From: Timonella sp031979385
Lineage (GTDB): Bacteria; Actinomycetota; Actinomycetes; Actinomycetales; Cellulomonadaceae
Length of the DNA: 64,000 bases
Assembly: GCA_031979385.1 (NCBI GenBank)
Contig: DALZEF010000005.1
Location: 1-64,000 of the forward strand
Direction: 5' to 3'
The position numbers and the translations under genes are program-made. The notes under the pieces are model-generated. The model worked only from the letters and a program-made list of their open reading frames with translations. It was not told the DNA's origin and ran no database searches. This document shows, piece after piece, positions 9,179 to 17,890 of the stretch (positions are counted from its first letter, which is position 1; each line of letters begins with the position of its first letter).

Positions 9179-9854
9179 TCAGGTGTCCGCGCTGCAACTC
9201 CAACACCCGATCACAGCCTGACAGATGGGTTTTGTCGTGCGTCACCATGAGGCACGCAACGCCAGTTTCCTGAACTACCGTGCCAATGAGTCCCACAATC
9301 TCGGCGGACATGTCCTCATCGAGGGCCGAGGTGGGTTCGTCTGCGAGCAGGAGTTCGGGCCGGTTCATGAGTGCCCGAGCGATGTTCACGCGCTGGCGCT
9401 GACCGCCCGACAACTGGTGGGGAAGCCGGTCACGCTTATCGGCCAGCCCCACGAGTTCGAGCAGTTCATCGGCCCGCCCCTGCGCTACCTGAGCCGAACC
9501 ACGCCGCAGTTTCCCCTGCACATCGGCAGCCACCAGCAGTTGTTCACGCGCACTCAACGAAGCAAACAGGTTTGGCTGCTGGAACACGAGCCCAATCTTT
9601 TCGCGGCGAAGGGTAGTGCGCTCCCGATCAGTCAACTGCCACGCATCAGTTCCACCGATCAACACAGTACCCACGCTGGGCTGCGTGAGCAGTGCTGAGA
9701 CGGTCAAGAGCGTGGACTTACCGGAACCTGATTCACCGGTCAGGGCAGCAAACTCGCTGAGTCGCAGCGTCAACGACACATCCTTGAGCACGTCCAACGT
9801 TGAGTCCCCATCAGGGTACGTGACGCCAAGGCCAACCAGTTCGAGCGGGTTCAT
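9174..9854 (-). CDS. ABC transporter ATPase, HrtA/LolD type
   Basis: Cytoplasmic ATPase, 226 aa, for the adjoining FtsX-type permease. Walker A is GESGSGKST, the Q-loop QQPNLF, the signature LSGGQRQR, Walker B ELLLADEPTSALD, and the switch His is in VTHDK. ATG 9854 overlaps the permease stop by one base, implying coupled translation. Together with the divergent sensor kinase and regulator the arrangement matches hrtBA-chrSA of corynebacteria, which exports excess heme. That role is inferred from layout; another hydrophobic or antimicrobial substrate is possible. Confidence 0.9.
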   Translation of the reverse strand: MNPLELVGLGVTYPDGDSTLDVLKDVSLTLRLSEFAALTGESGSGKSTLLTVSALLTQPSVGTVLIGGTDAWQLTDRERTTLRREKIGLVFQQPNLFASLSAREQLLVAADVQGKLRRGSAQVAQGRADELLELVGLADKRDRLPHQLSGGQRQRVNIARALMNRPELLLADEPTSALDEDMSAEIVGLIGTVVQETGVACLMVTHDKTHLSGCDRVLELQRGHLN

Positions 9855-10969
9855 CAGTTGCCTCCCAAAGCAAGCAGTGGATTGATTTTCAGGGTTTGGC
9901 GGACAGCCACCAGTGACGCGGCAACACCAATCACGGTAATGCCCACAACCGGCAAGATCCCGGTCCACGCGGTCAGGTTAATAGGAACCACGTTCGACAC
10001 CAGGCCAGCAAGCCCGGCGCCCAATGCCCCGCCCACAACGGATCCCAGCACAGTGATCACAAGCGCTTGGGTCAGCGAATCGCGGATCACGTAACCGGTC
10101 GACGCCCCAAGCGCCTTCAGCACCGCGATGTCCCGGGTGCGCTGAACAGTCCATACCGCCACAAACGCCGCGATCACCAAACCGGAAATACCGTACAAGA
10201 ACGCCTGCATCAACATGAGCGACCCATTTTCCGACGAGTACGACGACAGCGCACGCAGCGACTGCGAAACAGTCACAGCGGACGTGTTCGTGTCGGCTTC
10301 GAGTTGTGCAAGCGCATTATCACCCAACCCAGCCACCGTGCCAGGCGCGAGAAGCAAGACGGTGCCGGCCGTATCGTCGGCAATATGTGCGACCGTACGC
10401 CAGTCCGCGAGCGCGATCCGCGCGACGGGCTGGTGCGAATACCAGGCCGCATCCATCAGTGTGACGTGCGGGAATAGTTGCCCGTTTACGGAGACCGCGG
10501 CGGTGTCGATGAGTTCTTGGGCGTCGCTAAGGAGGCCAAGGTCACTCGCGGTGTCCCGGTCGATCCAGATTTCGCCGCTGCCCGGCTCAGTCTGCCCCGG
10601 CAGGCTCTCACCTGCGAACAGCGCGACGTTCGCCGCGCCTAGGTTACCGCCACGCTCGCCATCGCTGGTGCCACGCGCCCTTGCCGACGACACCCCAAGC
10701 GGGTACACCTCCTCACCCAACGCATCGCGGTAGCTAGCAAGCTGCTCCGAAGTGATCGTGGAGGCGGTGAAACTCTCCGTATCGGCGTCAGCCAGCGAAA
10801 ACACCACCCGGCCAGCGGACAGGCTCTTGACCGCCGAGGTGGACTGGTGCGCGAGGCCAGCCGTGAGACTGGTGAGCATAACGAGGAGCATCGCGATCAA
10901 CGCGACAACAGCCGCCATGAGCGCGAACCGTCCCCGAGCGAACAGAATATCCTTGAGACCTAATTTCAT
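9854..10969 (-). CDS. ABC transporter permease, HrtB/FtsX type
   Basis: Membrane subunit of a type VII (MacB-like) exporter, 371 aa. One N-terminal helix (FALMAAVVALIAMLLVMLTS) is followed by an extracellular domain of about 200 residues and three C-terminal helices forming the FtsX domain, with the conserved RTRDIAVLKALGASTGYV loop. It is the first gene of a two-gene operon with the ATPase. The divergent two-component system begins about 230 bp away. Size and topology fit HrtB (heme) and DevC-like proteins. Confidence 0.88.
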   Translation of the reverse strand: MKLGLKDILFARGRFALMAAVVALIAMLLVMLTSLTAGLAHQSTSAVKSLSAGRVVFSLADADTESFTASTITSEQLASYRDALGEEVYPLGVSSARARGTSDGERGGNLGAANVALFAGESLPGQTEPGSGEIWIDRDTASDLGLLSDAQELIDTAAVSVNGQLFPHVTLMDAAWYSHQPVARIALADWRTVAHIADDTAGTVLLLAPGTVAGLGDNALAQLEADTNTSAVTVSQSLRALSSYSSENGSLMLMQAFLYGISGLVIAAFVAVWTVQRTRDIAVLKALGASTGYVIRDSLTQALVITVLGSVVGGALGAGLAGLVSNVVPINLTAWTGILPVVGITVIGVAASLVAVRQTLKINPLLALGGN

Positions 10970-11196
10970 GTCTGTGTCCTTTCCACCCTCTACCTTTCCT
11001 GTTCAGGGGTGTGCGGGGCATCGCGCAAAAAGTCGATTGGTTGCGGTCATGAGGTTGACGCGGCAATCAATCGAATGGTTGATGACACGGGTGCGCGTGC
11101 GCGCTTAGGCTGGCTCTGGGGTCTTTTGAGCCTGTACCCGTCTGCCTGTTCGGTTTTTGTCACGTCTTGTCCCGTCTTGTTCCGGTTGGAGGATCT

Positions 11197-12549
11197 GTGT
11201 TCGACACTGCGCAACCCGGCCCAGCAGACAACGCCGCGCTCGCTTCCAACCTGTCGCTGACCTTGCGCATGATGCGGGTCGCCCTGCACGTGTCGTTTGC
11301 GGCGCTGCTCGGCGTGGGCATCGCACGCGTCTTGGTGGGCGGCTCTCACGCCCCCGCCGTGGCCGCTTTGGTGTCGTGCGGCGCGCTGGCCCTTGGGGTG
11401 CTGTATCTGGTGGGGACAGCAGTGGAGCATCGGCGTTCGCTCGTGGGCCGTACCGTGAGCAGGCGGAGCGCGCTTGCATGGCTGGGTGTTGTGGTCGTGA
11501 TGTGGGCGGCGCTAGCTTGGGCATCTGGTGACTTCGCGTGGCTCGCGTTCCCGCTGTTCTTTGTGGTGTTGCAGGTTCTGGGGCTACGCACGGGCAAGTT
11601 GTCGGTCGTGTTGATGACGCTGTTTGTGGGGTACGCGCTGAGCCGTCATTCGCCGGAACCTTCGATTGCGCTGTGGCTTGGTCCGGCGTTTGGTGCGGCG
11701 GCCGCACTCGTGATGTTTTGGGTGCATCAGCGCCTGTATGAGGTGTCGCGGGTGCAGGCGGAAACAATCCGGCAGTTGGAGGAGACTCGCGCCGAGTTGG
11801 CGAGCGCCGAGCATGAGGCCGGGCGGATAGCGGAGCGGGAGCAGTTGGCACGCGATATTCACGACACCCTTGCGCAGGGTTTTTCCTCGATCATTTTGCT
11901 GTCTCGCTCCGCTCGCACGGCGTTGGACCGCGAACAGGCGTCTGCGGTGAGTGAACGGCTAGAAATCATTGCCGACACCGCAGCTGAGAACCTCTCGCAG
12001 GCCCGCGATTTTGTAACTCGATTGCAGGGCGTGGGCTCGTTCGATCTGCGCGCTGACCTTGAGTTCGCGGTTGCTGGCGCTGGGCGCACCGCAACGGCAA
12101 CGGGTCTACCGCTCGCTTTCACCTGCCGGTTCAGCGACGGTCCGCTGATCCTTCCCGACGCCACGGGCCGCAGCCTTGCCCGCGGCGTACGCTCCCTGCT
12201 CGCGAATGTGCTCACGCACTCGCGCGCCACACAGTGTGTGGTTTCGGTTGCGGTGTTCCCTGAGCAGGTAACAATCGATATTTACGACGACGGGATTGGG
12301 TTTGTTCCCTCGACTCGCCTCGGTCCGTTCCGGGCTGACGGCTCTGGCTTCGGACTCCATTCGGTACGGCAACGCGTCGAAGAGTTAGGGGGCACCATGT
12401 CCATCGAGTCCGCTCCCGGCGAGGGAACGGTAGTAACGCTTTCGGTGCCGCGTGTGCCTGACTTAGGGGTTTCGGTTCAAGCGGACACTGGCACTAGCAT
12501 CGGCGCTGATCTTCCCGCATGTGACGAGGATGAAGGTACCGATGTCTGA
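11197..12549 (+). CDS. Sensor histidine kinase, HisKA_3 (NarL/ChrS-like)
   Basis: Membrane sensor kinase of about 450 aa. Six membrane helices occupy roughly residues 25-178 with almost no extracytoplasmic loop, which suits sensing within the membrane. A short coiled coil and a HisKA_3 dimerisation domain follow, with phospho-acceptor His222 in ARDIHDTLAQG. The HATPase_c domain has DDGIGFVPS and GFGLHSVRQRVEELGG. I chose GTG 11197, which follows TTGGAGGA. The in-frame TTG 30 bp upstream lacks a site. It overlaps the response regulator by 8 nt and is divergent from the HrtBA-like exporter. Corynebacterial ChrS has the same architecture. Confidence 0.9.
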   Translation: MFDTAQPGPADNAALASNLSLTLRMMRVALHVSFAALLGVGIARVLVGGSHAPAVAALVSCGALALGVLYLVGTAVEHRRSLVGRTVSRRSALAWLGVVVVMWAALAWASGDFAWLAFPLFFVVLQVLGLRTGKLSVVLMTLFVGYALSRHSPEPSIALWLGPAFGAAAALVMFWVHQRLYEVSRVQAETIRQLEETRAELASAEHEAGRIAEREQLARDIHDTLAQGFSSIILLSRSARTALDREQASAVSERLEIIADTAAENLSQARDFVTRLQGVGSFDLRADLEFAVAGAGRTATATGLPLAFTCRFSDGPLILPDATGRSLARGVRSLLANVLTHSRATQCVVSVAVFPEQVTIDIYDDGIGFVPSTRLGPFRADGSGFGLHSVRQRVEELGGTMSIESAPGEGTVVTLSVPRVPDLGVSVQADTGTSIGADLPACDEDEGTDV

Positions 12550-13234
12550 GATCAACACTCCCCTGACCGCTCTGTCTGAGCCAGGAGCGACTGGCGTGAT
12601 TCGGGCGCTGCTCGTTGACGACCACCGAGTTGTTCGCGCAGGCCTTACCGCCATCCTCAACGACTCGGGTCAGGTCGCGGTTATTGCCGAGGCCAGTGAT
12701 GGCCGCCAAGCCCTGAATCTTTTAGCCGACGAATCACTGCGAGGTTCGCTCGACATTGTGCTCATGGACCTACAGATGGGTGCTGGTTTGGGCGGCGTGG
12801 AAACAATCACGCAGATGAGAGCACTCGGATACGCAGCACCGGTCCTTGTGCTCACAACCTACGAAACCGATGCAGACATTGTTGCCGCCATGTCCGCTGG
12901 CGCTCAGGGATATCTCCTCAAAGACTGCGATGACACGGAGTTGTTGGCTGCCGTTCGCAGAGTCGCAGGCGGAGGAAAAGCCCTGTCTCCGAGCGTGGCC
13001 GACCGGCTCGTGGACCGCCTGAGTGACACTTCACCTGCACTTTCGGAACGTGAACTAGAAATCCTTGAATACCTAGCACGAGGCCATTCCAATAAGGAGA
13101 TTGCGGCCCAACTGTTCGTTTCTCAGGCAACAGTCAAAACCCATCTCGTGCACATCTACACAAAACTGGGGGCTGATTCGCGGACCCAAGCAGTCTCCGT
13201 CGCACTCGAACGCAAACTCATCAGGCTCCGTTGA
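12542..13234 (+). CDS. LuxR/NarL-family response regulator
   Basis: Cognate regulator of the upstream kinase, 230 aa. The receiver domain has the acidic pair in LLVDDHRVVR, phospho-acceptor Asp76 in DIVLMDLQMG, and the Lys in GYLLKD. The C-terminal LuxR helix-turn-helix is LSERELEILEYLARGHSNKE through VSQATVKTHLVHIYTKLG. ATG 12542 has a GAAGG site and overlaps the kinase stop; two upstream in-frame starts (12521, 12530) are less well placed. Expected to activate the divergent exporter when the inducer, possibly heme, is sensed. Confidence 0.93.
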   Translation: MSEINTPLTALSEPGATGVIRALLVDDHRVVRAGLTAILNDSGQVAVIAEASDGRQALNLLADESLRGSLDIVLMDLQMGAGLGGVETITQMRALGYAAPVLVLTTYETDADIVAAMSAGAQGYLLKDCDDTELLAAVRRVAGGGKALSPSVADRLVDRLSDTSPALSERELEILEYLARGHSNKEIAAQLFVSQATVKTHLVHIYTKLGADSRTQAVSVALERKLIRLR

Positions 13235-13285
13235 CCGTGTCATGGAGTTACACGGCGCATAACGTTCAACCGGCCAGATGCCACA

Positions 13286-13355
13286 CCGATGTTGCGGCTG
13301 TTTCGGCGCTGTTTCCCTAAAATGGGGAACAACGCCGACACAGGCGTTACATCGG
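13286..13355. terminator. Palindrome, family B copy 1
   Basis: Imperfect inverted repeat with arms of about 34 bp (left CCGATGTTGCGGCTGTTTCG). It separates the convergent regulator and hipA genes, and its right end supplies the last codons and stop of hipA. A close relative lies at 48583. Probably a bidirectional terminator. Confidence 0.6.
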
Positions 13356-14573
13356 TTTACCAACCGGTTTTCGGTTCTGCAGGTTTGATACGAACTGTGT
13401 GATGTCATCCTGCAACCGCTGGTGTGCACCAGGCAGTGGGGTTTCCTCAGCAACTGCCTCGCTGATATGTTCCAGCGCCAACTCTATGAGCTGAGAGGTC
13501 CGGCGAAGACCCCAACCGGTCAGCTCAGCTTCGATGTCAGTTACTTCGAGTGCCGCGTGCGAATACTTCTTGTTGACCGCGAGCGCCAGCTTTCCATCCG
13601 TGCCCAAATGAGCCTGTGGCACTATGTCGTAGGCTGGAGCCAATCGCACTTCCTGTTGTTCAGGGTGCATGAGGCCTAGGTTTTTTGTGTGCATATCGAG
13701 GTTCCCGATTGCCACGCTGAGGATAACCATCTGCGCAAATTTCTGCAGGTCCTCTGCGGGCGCGGATCTCTTGAGTACCTGAGCAACCCGGGTCAAGGAC
13801 ACGACACCACCCAGTTCTTGGTACTTCTCGTTACCGTGCGCTCCAAGTACCTGGCTGAAGTCTTCTTGATGCACCCGGCGCGTTCCATCGCGGTCAAAGC
13901 GTTCGATAACGAGGGCGTTGAGTCCGTCGAAGTCAACAACCCGAACACTGAAACTCGCTAAACCCAGTCGCCGCGCGATCCGCGAACCGTACTCTTCATC
14001 AAAAATTACGCTCGAGAGCGAGCCCTGCAACTGCGGTTTGAGGATATGGGTGGTCGGATATCCGCCCAATGCTTGGAACCATCCAGAATCTTGGCGCACA
14101 AGAACCACTTTGGGTTGAACACCACCGAGGGAGGATCGCCCAGCATCCTGTGCATTAGCCAACGGCGCCGATGCGGGGTCCTCAAGAAGCCCCCTTACCT
14201 GTGCTGAAGTAAGCGCTCTTAGTTGGGGCGTCTTTGGCTCAGTGGGATCGTCGATATCCCAGATCTGTAAGGCACCCGCCACGTCCCGCCCAAAACGCGC
14301 GAGAAACCCGACCGTGTCTCCGCGTCGGAGTGCACCCAAGGCCAACATATATTCATACTGGCTTCCCTCAGGAAGCAACTCGGCAAACCAGTTTCGACGC
14401 CGTGCAGCATGATCACGACGTTGTTGCGTCACGAGCGGGATGCTGACAGAGAGAACAGGGCTATTGAAACCAAACGTGTCTAGCCCTTCATCCGATACTT
14501 GGAAATCAAAAGTTCGCAGATCTCCGGCCAACGTCCCGAGGAACGTGCCATATAATTCAACGGCTAGGCGCAT
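13347..14573 (-). CDS. hipA: HipA-type serine/threonine kinase toxin
   Basis: Kinase of the HipA persistence family, which in E. coli phosphorylates glutamyl-tRNA synthetase and halts translation. About 408 aa, slightly shorter than E. coli HipA (440). Visible: N-terminal HipA_N domain (MRLAVELYGTFLGTLAGD), glycine-rich loop SLGGVQPK, ATP lysine in THILKP, ALVIERFDRD, catalytic loop GNLDMHTKN, and metal-binding Asp in APAYDIVP. All key residues are present, so the kinase should be active. The second of two adjacent ATGs (14573) has GGAG at proper distance. It overlaps hipB by 17 nt. The last three codons lie inside an intergenic palindrome. Confidence 0.93.
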   Translation of the reverse strand: MRLAVELYGTFLGTLAGDLRTFDFQVSDEGLDTFGFNSPVLSVSIPLVTQQRRDHAARRRNWFAELLPEGSQYEYMLALGALRRGDTVGFLARFGRDVAGALQIWDIDDPTEPKTPQLRALTSAQVRGLLEDPASAPLANAQDAGRSSLGGVQPKVVLVRQDSGWFQALGGYPTTHILKPQLQGSLSSVIFDEEYGSRIARRLGLASFSVRVVDFDGLNALVIERFDRDGTRRVHQEDFSQVLGAHGNEKYQELGGVVSLTRVAQVLKRSAPAEDLQKFAQMVILSVAIGNLDMHTKNLGLMHPEQQEVRLAPAYDIVPQAHLGTDGKLALAVNKKYSHAALEVTDIEAELTGWGLRRTSQLIELALEHISEAVAEETPLPGAHQRLQDDITQFVSNLQNRKPVGKPM

Positions 14574-14799
14574 CATCACTCCAAGTCGCGTGGAACTCCA
14601 GGCCACTCAACCGAGCGAGTTCCAGTAGCCTGCGCAAATAGATTGTTCCGCTACCGTTTTCCATCTCACTCACCGCGCTCTGACTCACGCCAATCTGCCG
14701 GGCAAGTTCGGCCTGTGACAGCCCGCGAGACATGCGCGCTTGCTGCAAGGCAAGCCCGAAGTCTCCAGGCACCCGTAATCGCGCTTCACGCTGCGCCAT
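14557..14799 (-). CDS. hipB: HipB-type antitoxin/repressor
   Basis: Small Xre-family DNA-binding protein, about 80 aa, expected to bind HipA and repress the operon. The HTH_3 domain covers most of it (LSQAELARQIGVSQSAVSEM), with a short C-terminal tail. ATG 14799 follows a GGGGTG site; the in-frame ATG 42 bp upstream would add non-conserved residues. Three palindromic operators lie immediately upstream at 14821-14892, as expected for autoregulation by HipB or HipAB. Confidence 0.92.
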   Translation of the reverse strand: MAQREARLRVPGDFGLALQQARMSRGLSQAELARQIGVSQSAVSEMENGSGTIYLRRLLELARLSGLEFHATWSDDAPSR

Positions 14800-14820
14800 G
14801 TTCACCCCAAACACCTCAAA

Positions 14821-14892
14821 TATCGGAAATTCTCGATACAATCATCATATCGTGTTTTTCCGATACCAGATAGGTATCGGAATATACCGATA
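14821..14892. promoter_or_regulatory. Three HipB operators in the hipBA promoter
   Basis: Three copies of TATCG-N8-CGATA at 14821-14838, 14848-14865 and 14875-14892, spaced exactly 27 bp start to start. The E. coli HipB operator is TATCC-N8-GGATA, so half-site length and spacing are conserved. The third copy extends to a longer palindrome (GGTATCGG...CCGATACC). A minus-strand TATGAT hexamer at 14844-14849 overlaps the second copy and may be the -10 element. Confidence 0.85.
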
Positions 14893-14923
14893 CCTAGAAG
14901 GTAGGATGCTGCTGTGAGGTGCG

Positions 14924-14937
14924 GGCTCGTCGGCAAT
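14924..14937 (+). repeat. TCGTCGGCAAT motif, copy 1
   Basis: GGCTCGTCGGCAAT, one of ten intergenic copies of a 14-nt motif. It lies about 90 bp upstream of the lipoprotein start, on the same strand. Confidence 0.5.
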
Positions 14938-15025
14938 AAATTCACGCACTACCTGCACAAAAACCTCTTGGCAGGCACCAACAAATCTGCTGGAATGAAA
15001 CCCCAACCACAGACGCGAGGCCACG

Positions 15026-15589
15026 ATGCACACAAAACTACGTTCACTCACCGCCCTCGCAAGCGTGATCCTCGCGCTCAGTATGCTGGCCGCATGCTCG
15101 CCCGCCATCTTGGCCGTACACCACCCGTGGGAAGGCACGAGTGAAGACGAACCCACAATCATGCGCAACAAACCCTTCAAAATCACTGTCTGGCCAGCAA
15201 CCATTGCAGACGACCAGGACCGGATTGAGCACAAAGTGGAGGTCACCAACACCTCCGACGTTGAGTTGACAGACCTCGAAATAATCGTGACTGGAAAGTC
15301 CGACCTCTCGCAGTTCACCAGCACGGGTACCACCCTCAACCCACCGCTTGAGGTCACCCTCTCCCCTCAGGACACCGCCGTCGAAGGCGAAGCCCACACC
15401 GTACACTCAGAATTCGGGGCACAACCGTTCGAGAGTTTCGCAGAACTCCGTCAAGCGGGAACCCTCGATACGTTTGTCGCCGCCGCACAAGAAATCACGG
15501 GCCACCTCCGCTGGAAAGACCGCCGTGAGGAATACACGATCACAGTGCCGGTCCTCGACCCAGACGAACGGCTCGTTGACAACCCCTAG
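15026..15589 (+). CDS. Lipoprotein of unknown function
   Basis: I do not recognise this 187-aa protein. It begins with a signal peptide ending in lipobox LAAC, so the mature part is lipid-anchored outside the cell. The rest is soluble and acidic. A stretch reading VEVTNTSDVELTDLEIIV looks like a beta-rich Ig-like or DUF11-style fold, which may support a surface or protein-binding role (inference). It is followed after 21 bp by the PPOX-fold gene on the same strand, so the two may be cotranscribed. Confidence 0.75.
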   Translation: MHTKLRSLTALASVILALSMLAACSPAILAVHHPWEGTSEDEPTIMRNKPFKITVWPATIADDQDRIEHKVEVTNTSDVELTDLEIIVTGKSDLSQFTSTGTTLNPPLEVTLSPQDTAVEGEAHTVHSEFGAQPFESFAELRQAGTLDTFVAAAQEITGHLRWKDRREEYTITVPVLDPDERLVDNP

Positions 15590-15610
15590 CCGCTCTGAGA
15601 GGCTTCACGC

Positions 15611-16078
15611 ATGGCACGACAGATCGCAACAAACACCACAGTCAACCGCGCGGAACTCGAAGAGTTTGTGCGTCCACGCCACAACGGAATTCTCATGACC
15701 ACCCGCGTAGACGGCAGCCCACAGATGTCACCGGTGACAATGGGGCTTTCCAACGAGGGTCAGATCGTTATTTCCACCTACCCTGACCGTGCAAAGGCCG
15801 TGAACCTCCGCCGCAACCGTGCGGCCTCCGTGTGCATACTGTCCGATGAGTTCGGGGGCGCGTGGGTTCAAGTCAACGGAACCGCCGAGGTCATCGACCT
15901 TCCGGATGCCGTGGAACCACTGGTGGAATACTTCCGCTGCATCGCGGGAGAACACCCCGATTGGGACGAATACCGTGAAGCGATGCGCGCTCAGGGTAAA
16001 TCGCTCATCCGCATCACAATCGAGACTTGGGGGCCCATCGCAACAGGTGGTTTCCCAGCACGGTTAGCTGAATCCTGA
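15611..16078 (+). CDS. PPOX-class (pyridoxamine 5'-phosphate oxidase-like) protein
   Basis: Split beta-barrel flavin or F420-binding protein, 155 aa, of the PPOX-class F420-dependent oxidoreductase type. The typical opening is present (HNGILMTTRVDGSPQMSPVT), then the strand pair around VISTYPDRAKAVNLRRNRAA and the C-terminal GGFPARL. Substrate is unknown; some relatives reduce biliverdin or F420-dependent substrates. It ends before a strong terminator at 16104. Confidence 0.85.
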   Translation: MARQIATNTTVNRAELEEFVRPRHNGILMTTRVDGSPQMSPVTMGLSNEGQIVISTYPDRAKAVNLRRNRAASVCILSDEFGGAWVQVNGTAEVIDLPDAVEPLVEYFRCIAGEHPDWDEYREAMRAQGKSLIRITIETWGPIATGGFPARLAES

Positions 16079-16103
16079 GCGCTGAGTCGTGCCGTTACCT
16101 AGA

Positions 16104-16137
16104 AGAACCGCGGCCCGGCTGGGCGGCGGTTCTTTTT
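16104..16137. terminator. Rho-independent terminator
   Basis: Arms AGAACCGC/GCGGTTCT enclose a GC-rich loop, followed by a run of five T on the plus strand. It lies between the convergent PPOX and serine hydrolase genes. Confidence 0.8.
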
Positions 16138-16186
16138 ATGCGCACTGGCCGAAAACTCTGCGCAATCAGTGCCCAGGGACCGCCGC

Positions 16187-17536
16187 TCATTGCAGGAGCC
16201 CAATAGCAGCTTGGGCCAGCCCAAAGAATTCTTGCAATTGACCAGCAACTGCCTCCGTATCGTCGCCACGGTAGAGCAGAACAACCGTCGCGCTGCTATC
16301 GCTATCTTTGAGTAGCCAACTACCGGTCAGAACGCCCAGTGACGATCCACCTTTGAACCCTCCGTACGACCACTGCCCCAGTTCAACGCCAGGGTTCGCC
16401 GCAAGGATTTCCTGAATCTCCCCAGAGTCTAGAGCTTGAAGCGTATGGTGAACCGCAGCAATATCCGCAGCAGAAGCAAACCAGTCGATTCCATCCGCCC
16501 ACACCGGGTCGCCAGTGATCGCCGAGGCTTCAACCGCAATGCGCTCACCGGCGATCTGATCGAGAACGGCTCGACGTTCCGTTTCGTCGCCATTGTTCCA
16601 TCGCTCTCGGTATTCTGGGTCGCCCCATCCGAGCGTGAAGAGTTCACCGGTTGAGGGGAATGGGCGCAGCATCGCCGGATCATGATGACCAGAGTCCGCT
16701 ACCGCCTGCTCCACGCTCTCCCGTCCGAGTCGATCAATCAGCAGGTCGGTTGCCGTGTTGTCACTAATCGAGATCATCTTGAGCGCAGCATCCCGAACCG
16801 TTATTCGCGTTCCGGTCGGTTCATCTTGGAGTTCACCCGACGGCAGGCTACGCAGTTCATCACTGAGCGTGAGTTCCTCATCCCAGGTCAAAGTGCCGCT
16901 CTCCACCGCCTGCCCGACCGCTAGCAGTACGTAGAGTTTGAAGATCGATGCGAGGGGTGCGGGCGTTGAGGCGTCAAGGTCCAGTACCGTTTCACCGTCC
17001 TTGAGGATCAACGCGCTTACTTCACCCGGAAGGTTTTGGAGACGTTCGCTGAGTTCATCTATGGACGTAGGCTCTTGAAACTCAGTGTTTGCGGGCGGGC
17101 CGAACCACAGCCCGGTGATCTTTTGGTCTGGCCCTAACGAAACGGACACCGCAAACGGCTCGCCCAACGTTCCCTGCAAGGTAGCGGTCGCTTCGCTGTC
17201 TGTGCCCTGATAGTTCGTCACGGTAAAGGGGCGAGCCGGGCGCAGGTTGGTGTTCACGAGATTAGCCACGTCTTGGGCAGAGACTTCCGCGAGGAATGTT
17301 GGATCGAGTTCGTTTTCCCACTGGTCAGGCGTTACGTCTGCCTCTGATTCCAGCATGTCGATGATCCACTGAACCTTTTGCCCAGCAGGAGTATCGGGAA
17401 TCGACACAGCGCTTGGTGCGTCAGTCGTCTCCTGCGATGTCGGGCTATCCACGCTTGGCTGAGGTTCCGCTCCTCCACATCCAAGGAGTAACAGTGACAC
17501 CAGAACGGTTAGAGCAGGAAGGGAACGCGCTCGCAT
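16187..17536 (-). CDS. Beta-lactamase-like serine hydrolase lipoprotein
   Basis: Exported lipoprotein of 449 aa. The signal peptide has lipobox LLGC with Cys20. Residues about 50-150 form a separate alpha/beta region resembling the N-terminal domain of the clavulanate-cluster ORF12 protein. From about 170 comes a class A beta-lactamase fold with Ser197-x-x-Lys200 (SIFK), Ser258-Asp-Asn260 (SDN) and a KGG box near the C-terminus. The catalytic triad elements are complete. ATG 17536 follows AGAGAGG. The role may be cell-wall peptide hydrolysis, esterase or beta-lactamase; the sequence alone does not decide. Confidence 0.85.
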   Translation of the reverse strand: MRARSLPALTVLVSLLLLGCGGAEPQPSVDSPTSQETTDAPSAVSIPDTPAGQKVQWIIDMLESEADVTPDQWENELDPTFLAEVSAQDVANLVNTNLRPARPFTVTNYQGTDSEATATLQGTLGEPFAVSVSLGPDQKITGLWFGPPANTEFQEPTSIDELSERLQNLPGEVSALILKDGETVLDLDASTPAPLASIFKLYVLLAVGQAVESGTLTWDEELTLSDELRSLPSGELQDEPTGTRITVRDAALKMISISDNTATDLLIDRLGRESVEQAVADSGHHDPAMLRPFPSTGELFTLGWGDPEYRERWNNGDETERRAVLDQIAGERIAVEASAITGDPVWADGIDWFASAADIAAVHHTLQALDSGEIQEILAANPGVELGQWSYGGFKGGSSLGVLTGSWLLKDSDSSATVVLLYRGDDTEAVAGQLQEFFGLAQAAIGLLQ

Positions 17537-17890
17537 AAAGCCTCTCTCGCGGGTGTGGGCAGTAAACCCTACGACCCTATCAACCGCACTACATCGCATT
17601 CATGGGAAGTTAACCCCTACCTGCAACTTGACGGGCCGCACACTGGACCCAGTCCTGTGCTAGGAACCTCACCGAACTTCCACTAAGCACCGTCTGACGG
17701 GGGCAGAGAGCACTGCCTTCTGATTGGCGACGATACGACCGCCCACCGCAACCACTCCCGACCCAGCCCGGCTGGGGTCGGGAGGAGAGGAACTAACTGG
17801 AGGGCTCGTCGCTAATCAGAATAAAACTGAAAGGTGGACGGGTACCGCCATGGATCGCACCCCAGTTGAAAGTACGGAGTAAATAAGGAA
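17537..17890. other. Intergenic region with hairpin and motif copy 2
   Basis: No gene seen. It contains a GC-rich hairpin at 17755-17784 (CTCCCGACCCAGCC and near-complement) and, 18 bp later, GGCTCGTCGCTAAT at 17803-17816, a variant of the dispersed TCGTCG motif. Confidence 0.5.

Noticed and set aside
10371..10384. Coding-sequence match to the TCGTCGGCAAT motif
   Set aside because: It lies within the HrtB-like gene, with no hairpin nearby, and is probably a chance match; not counted among the ten intergenic copies.
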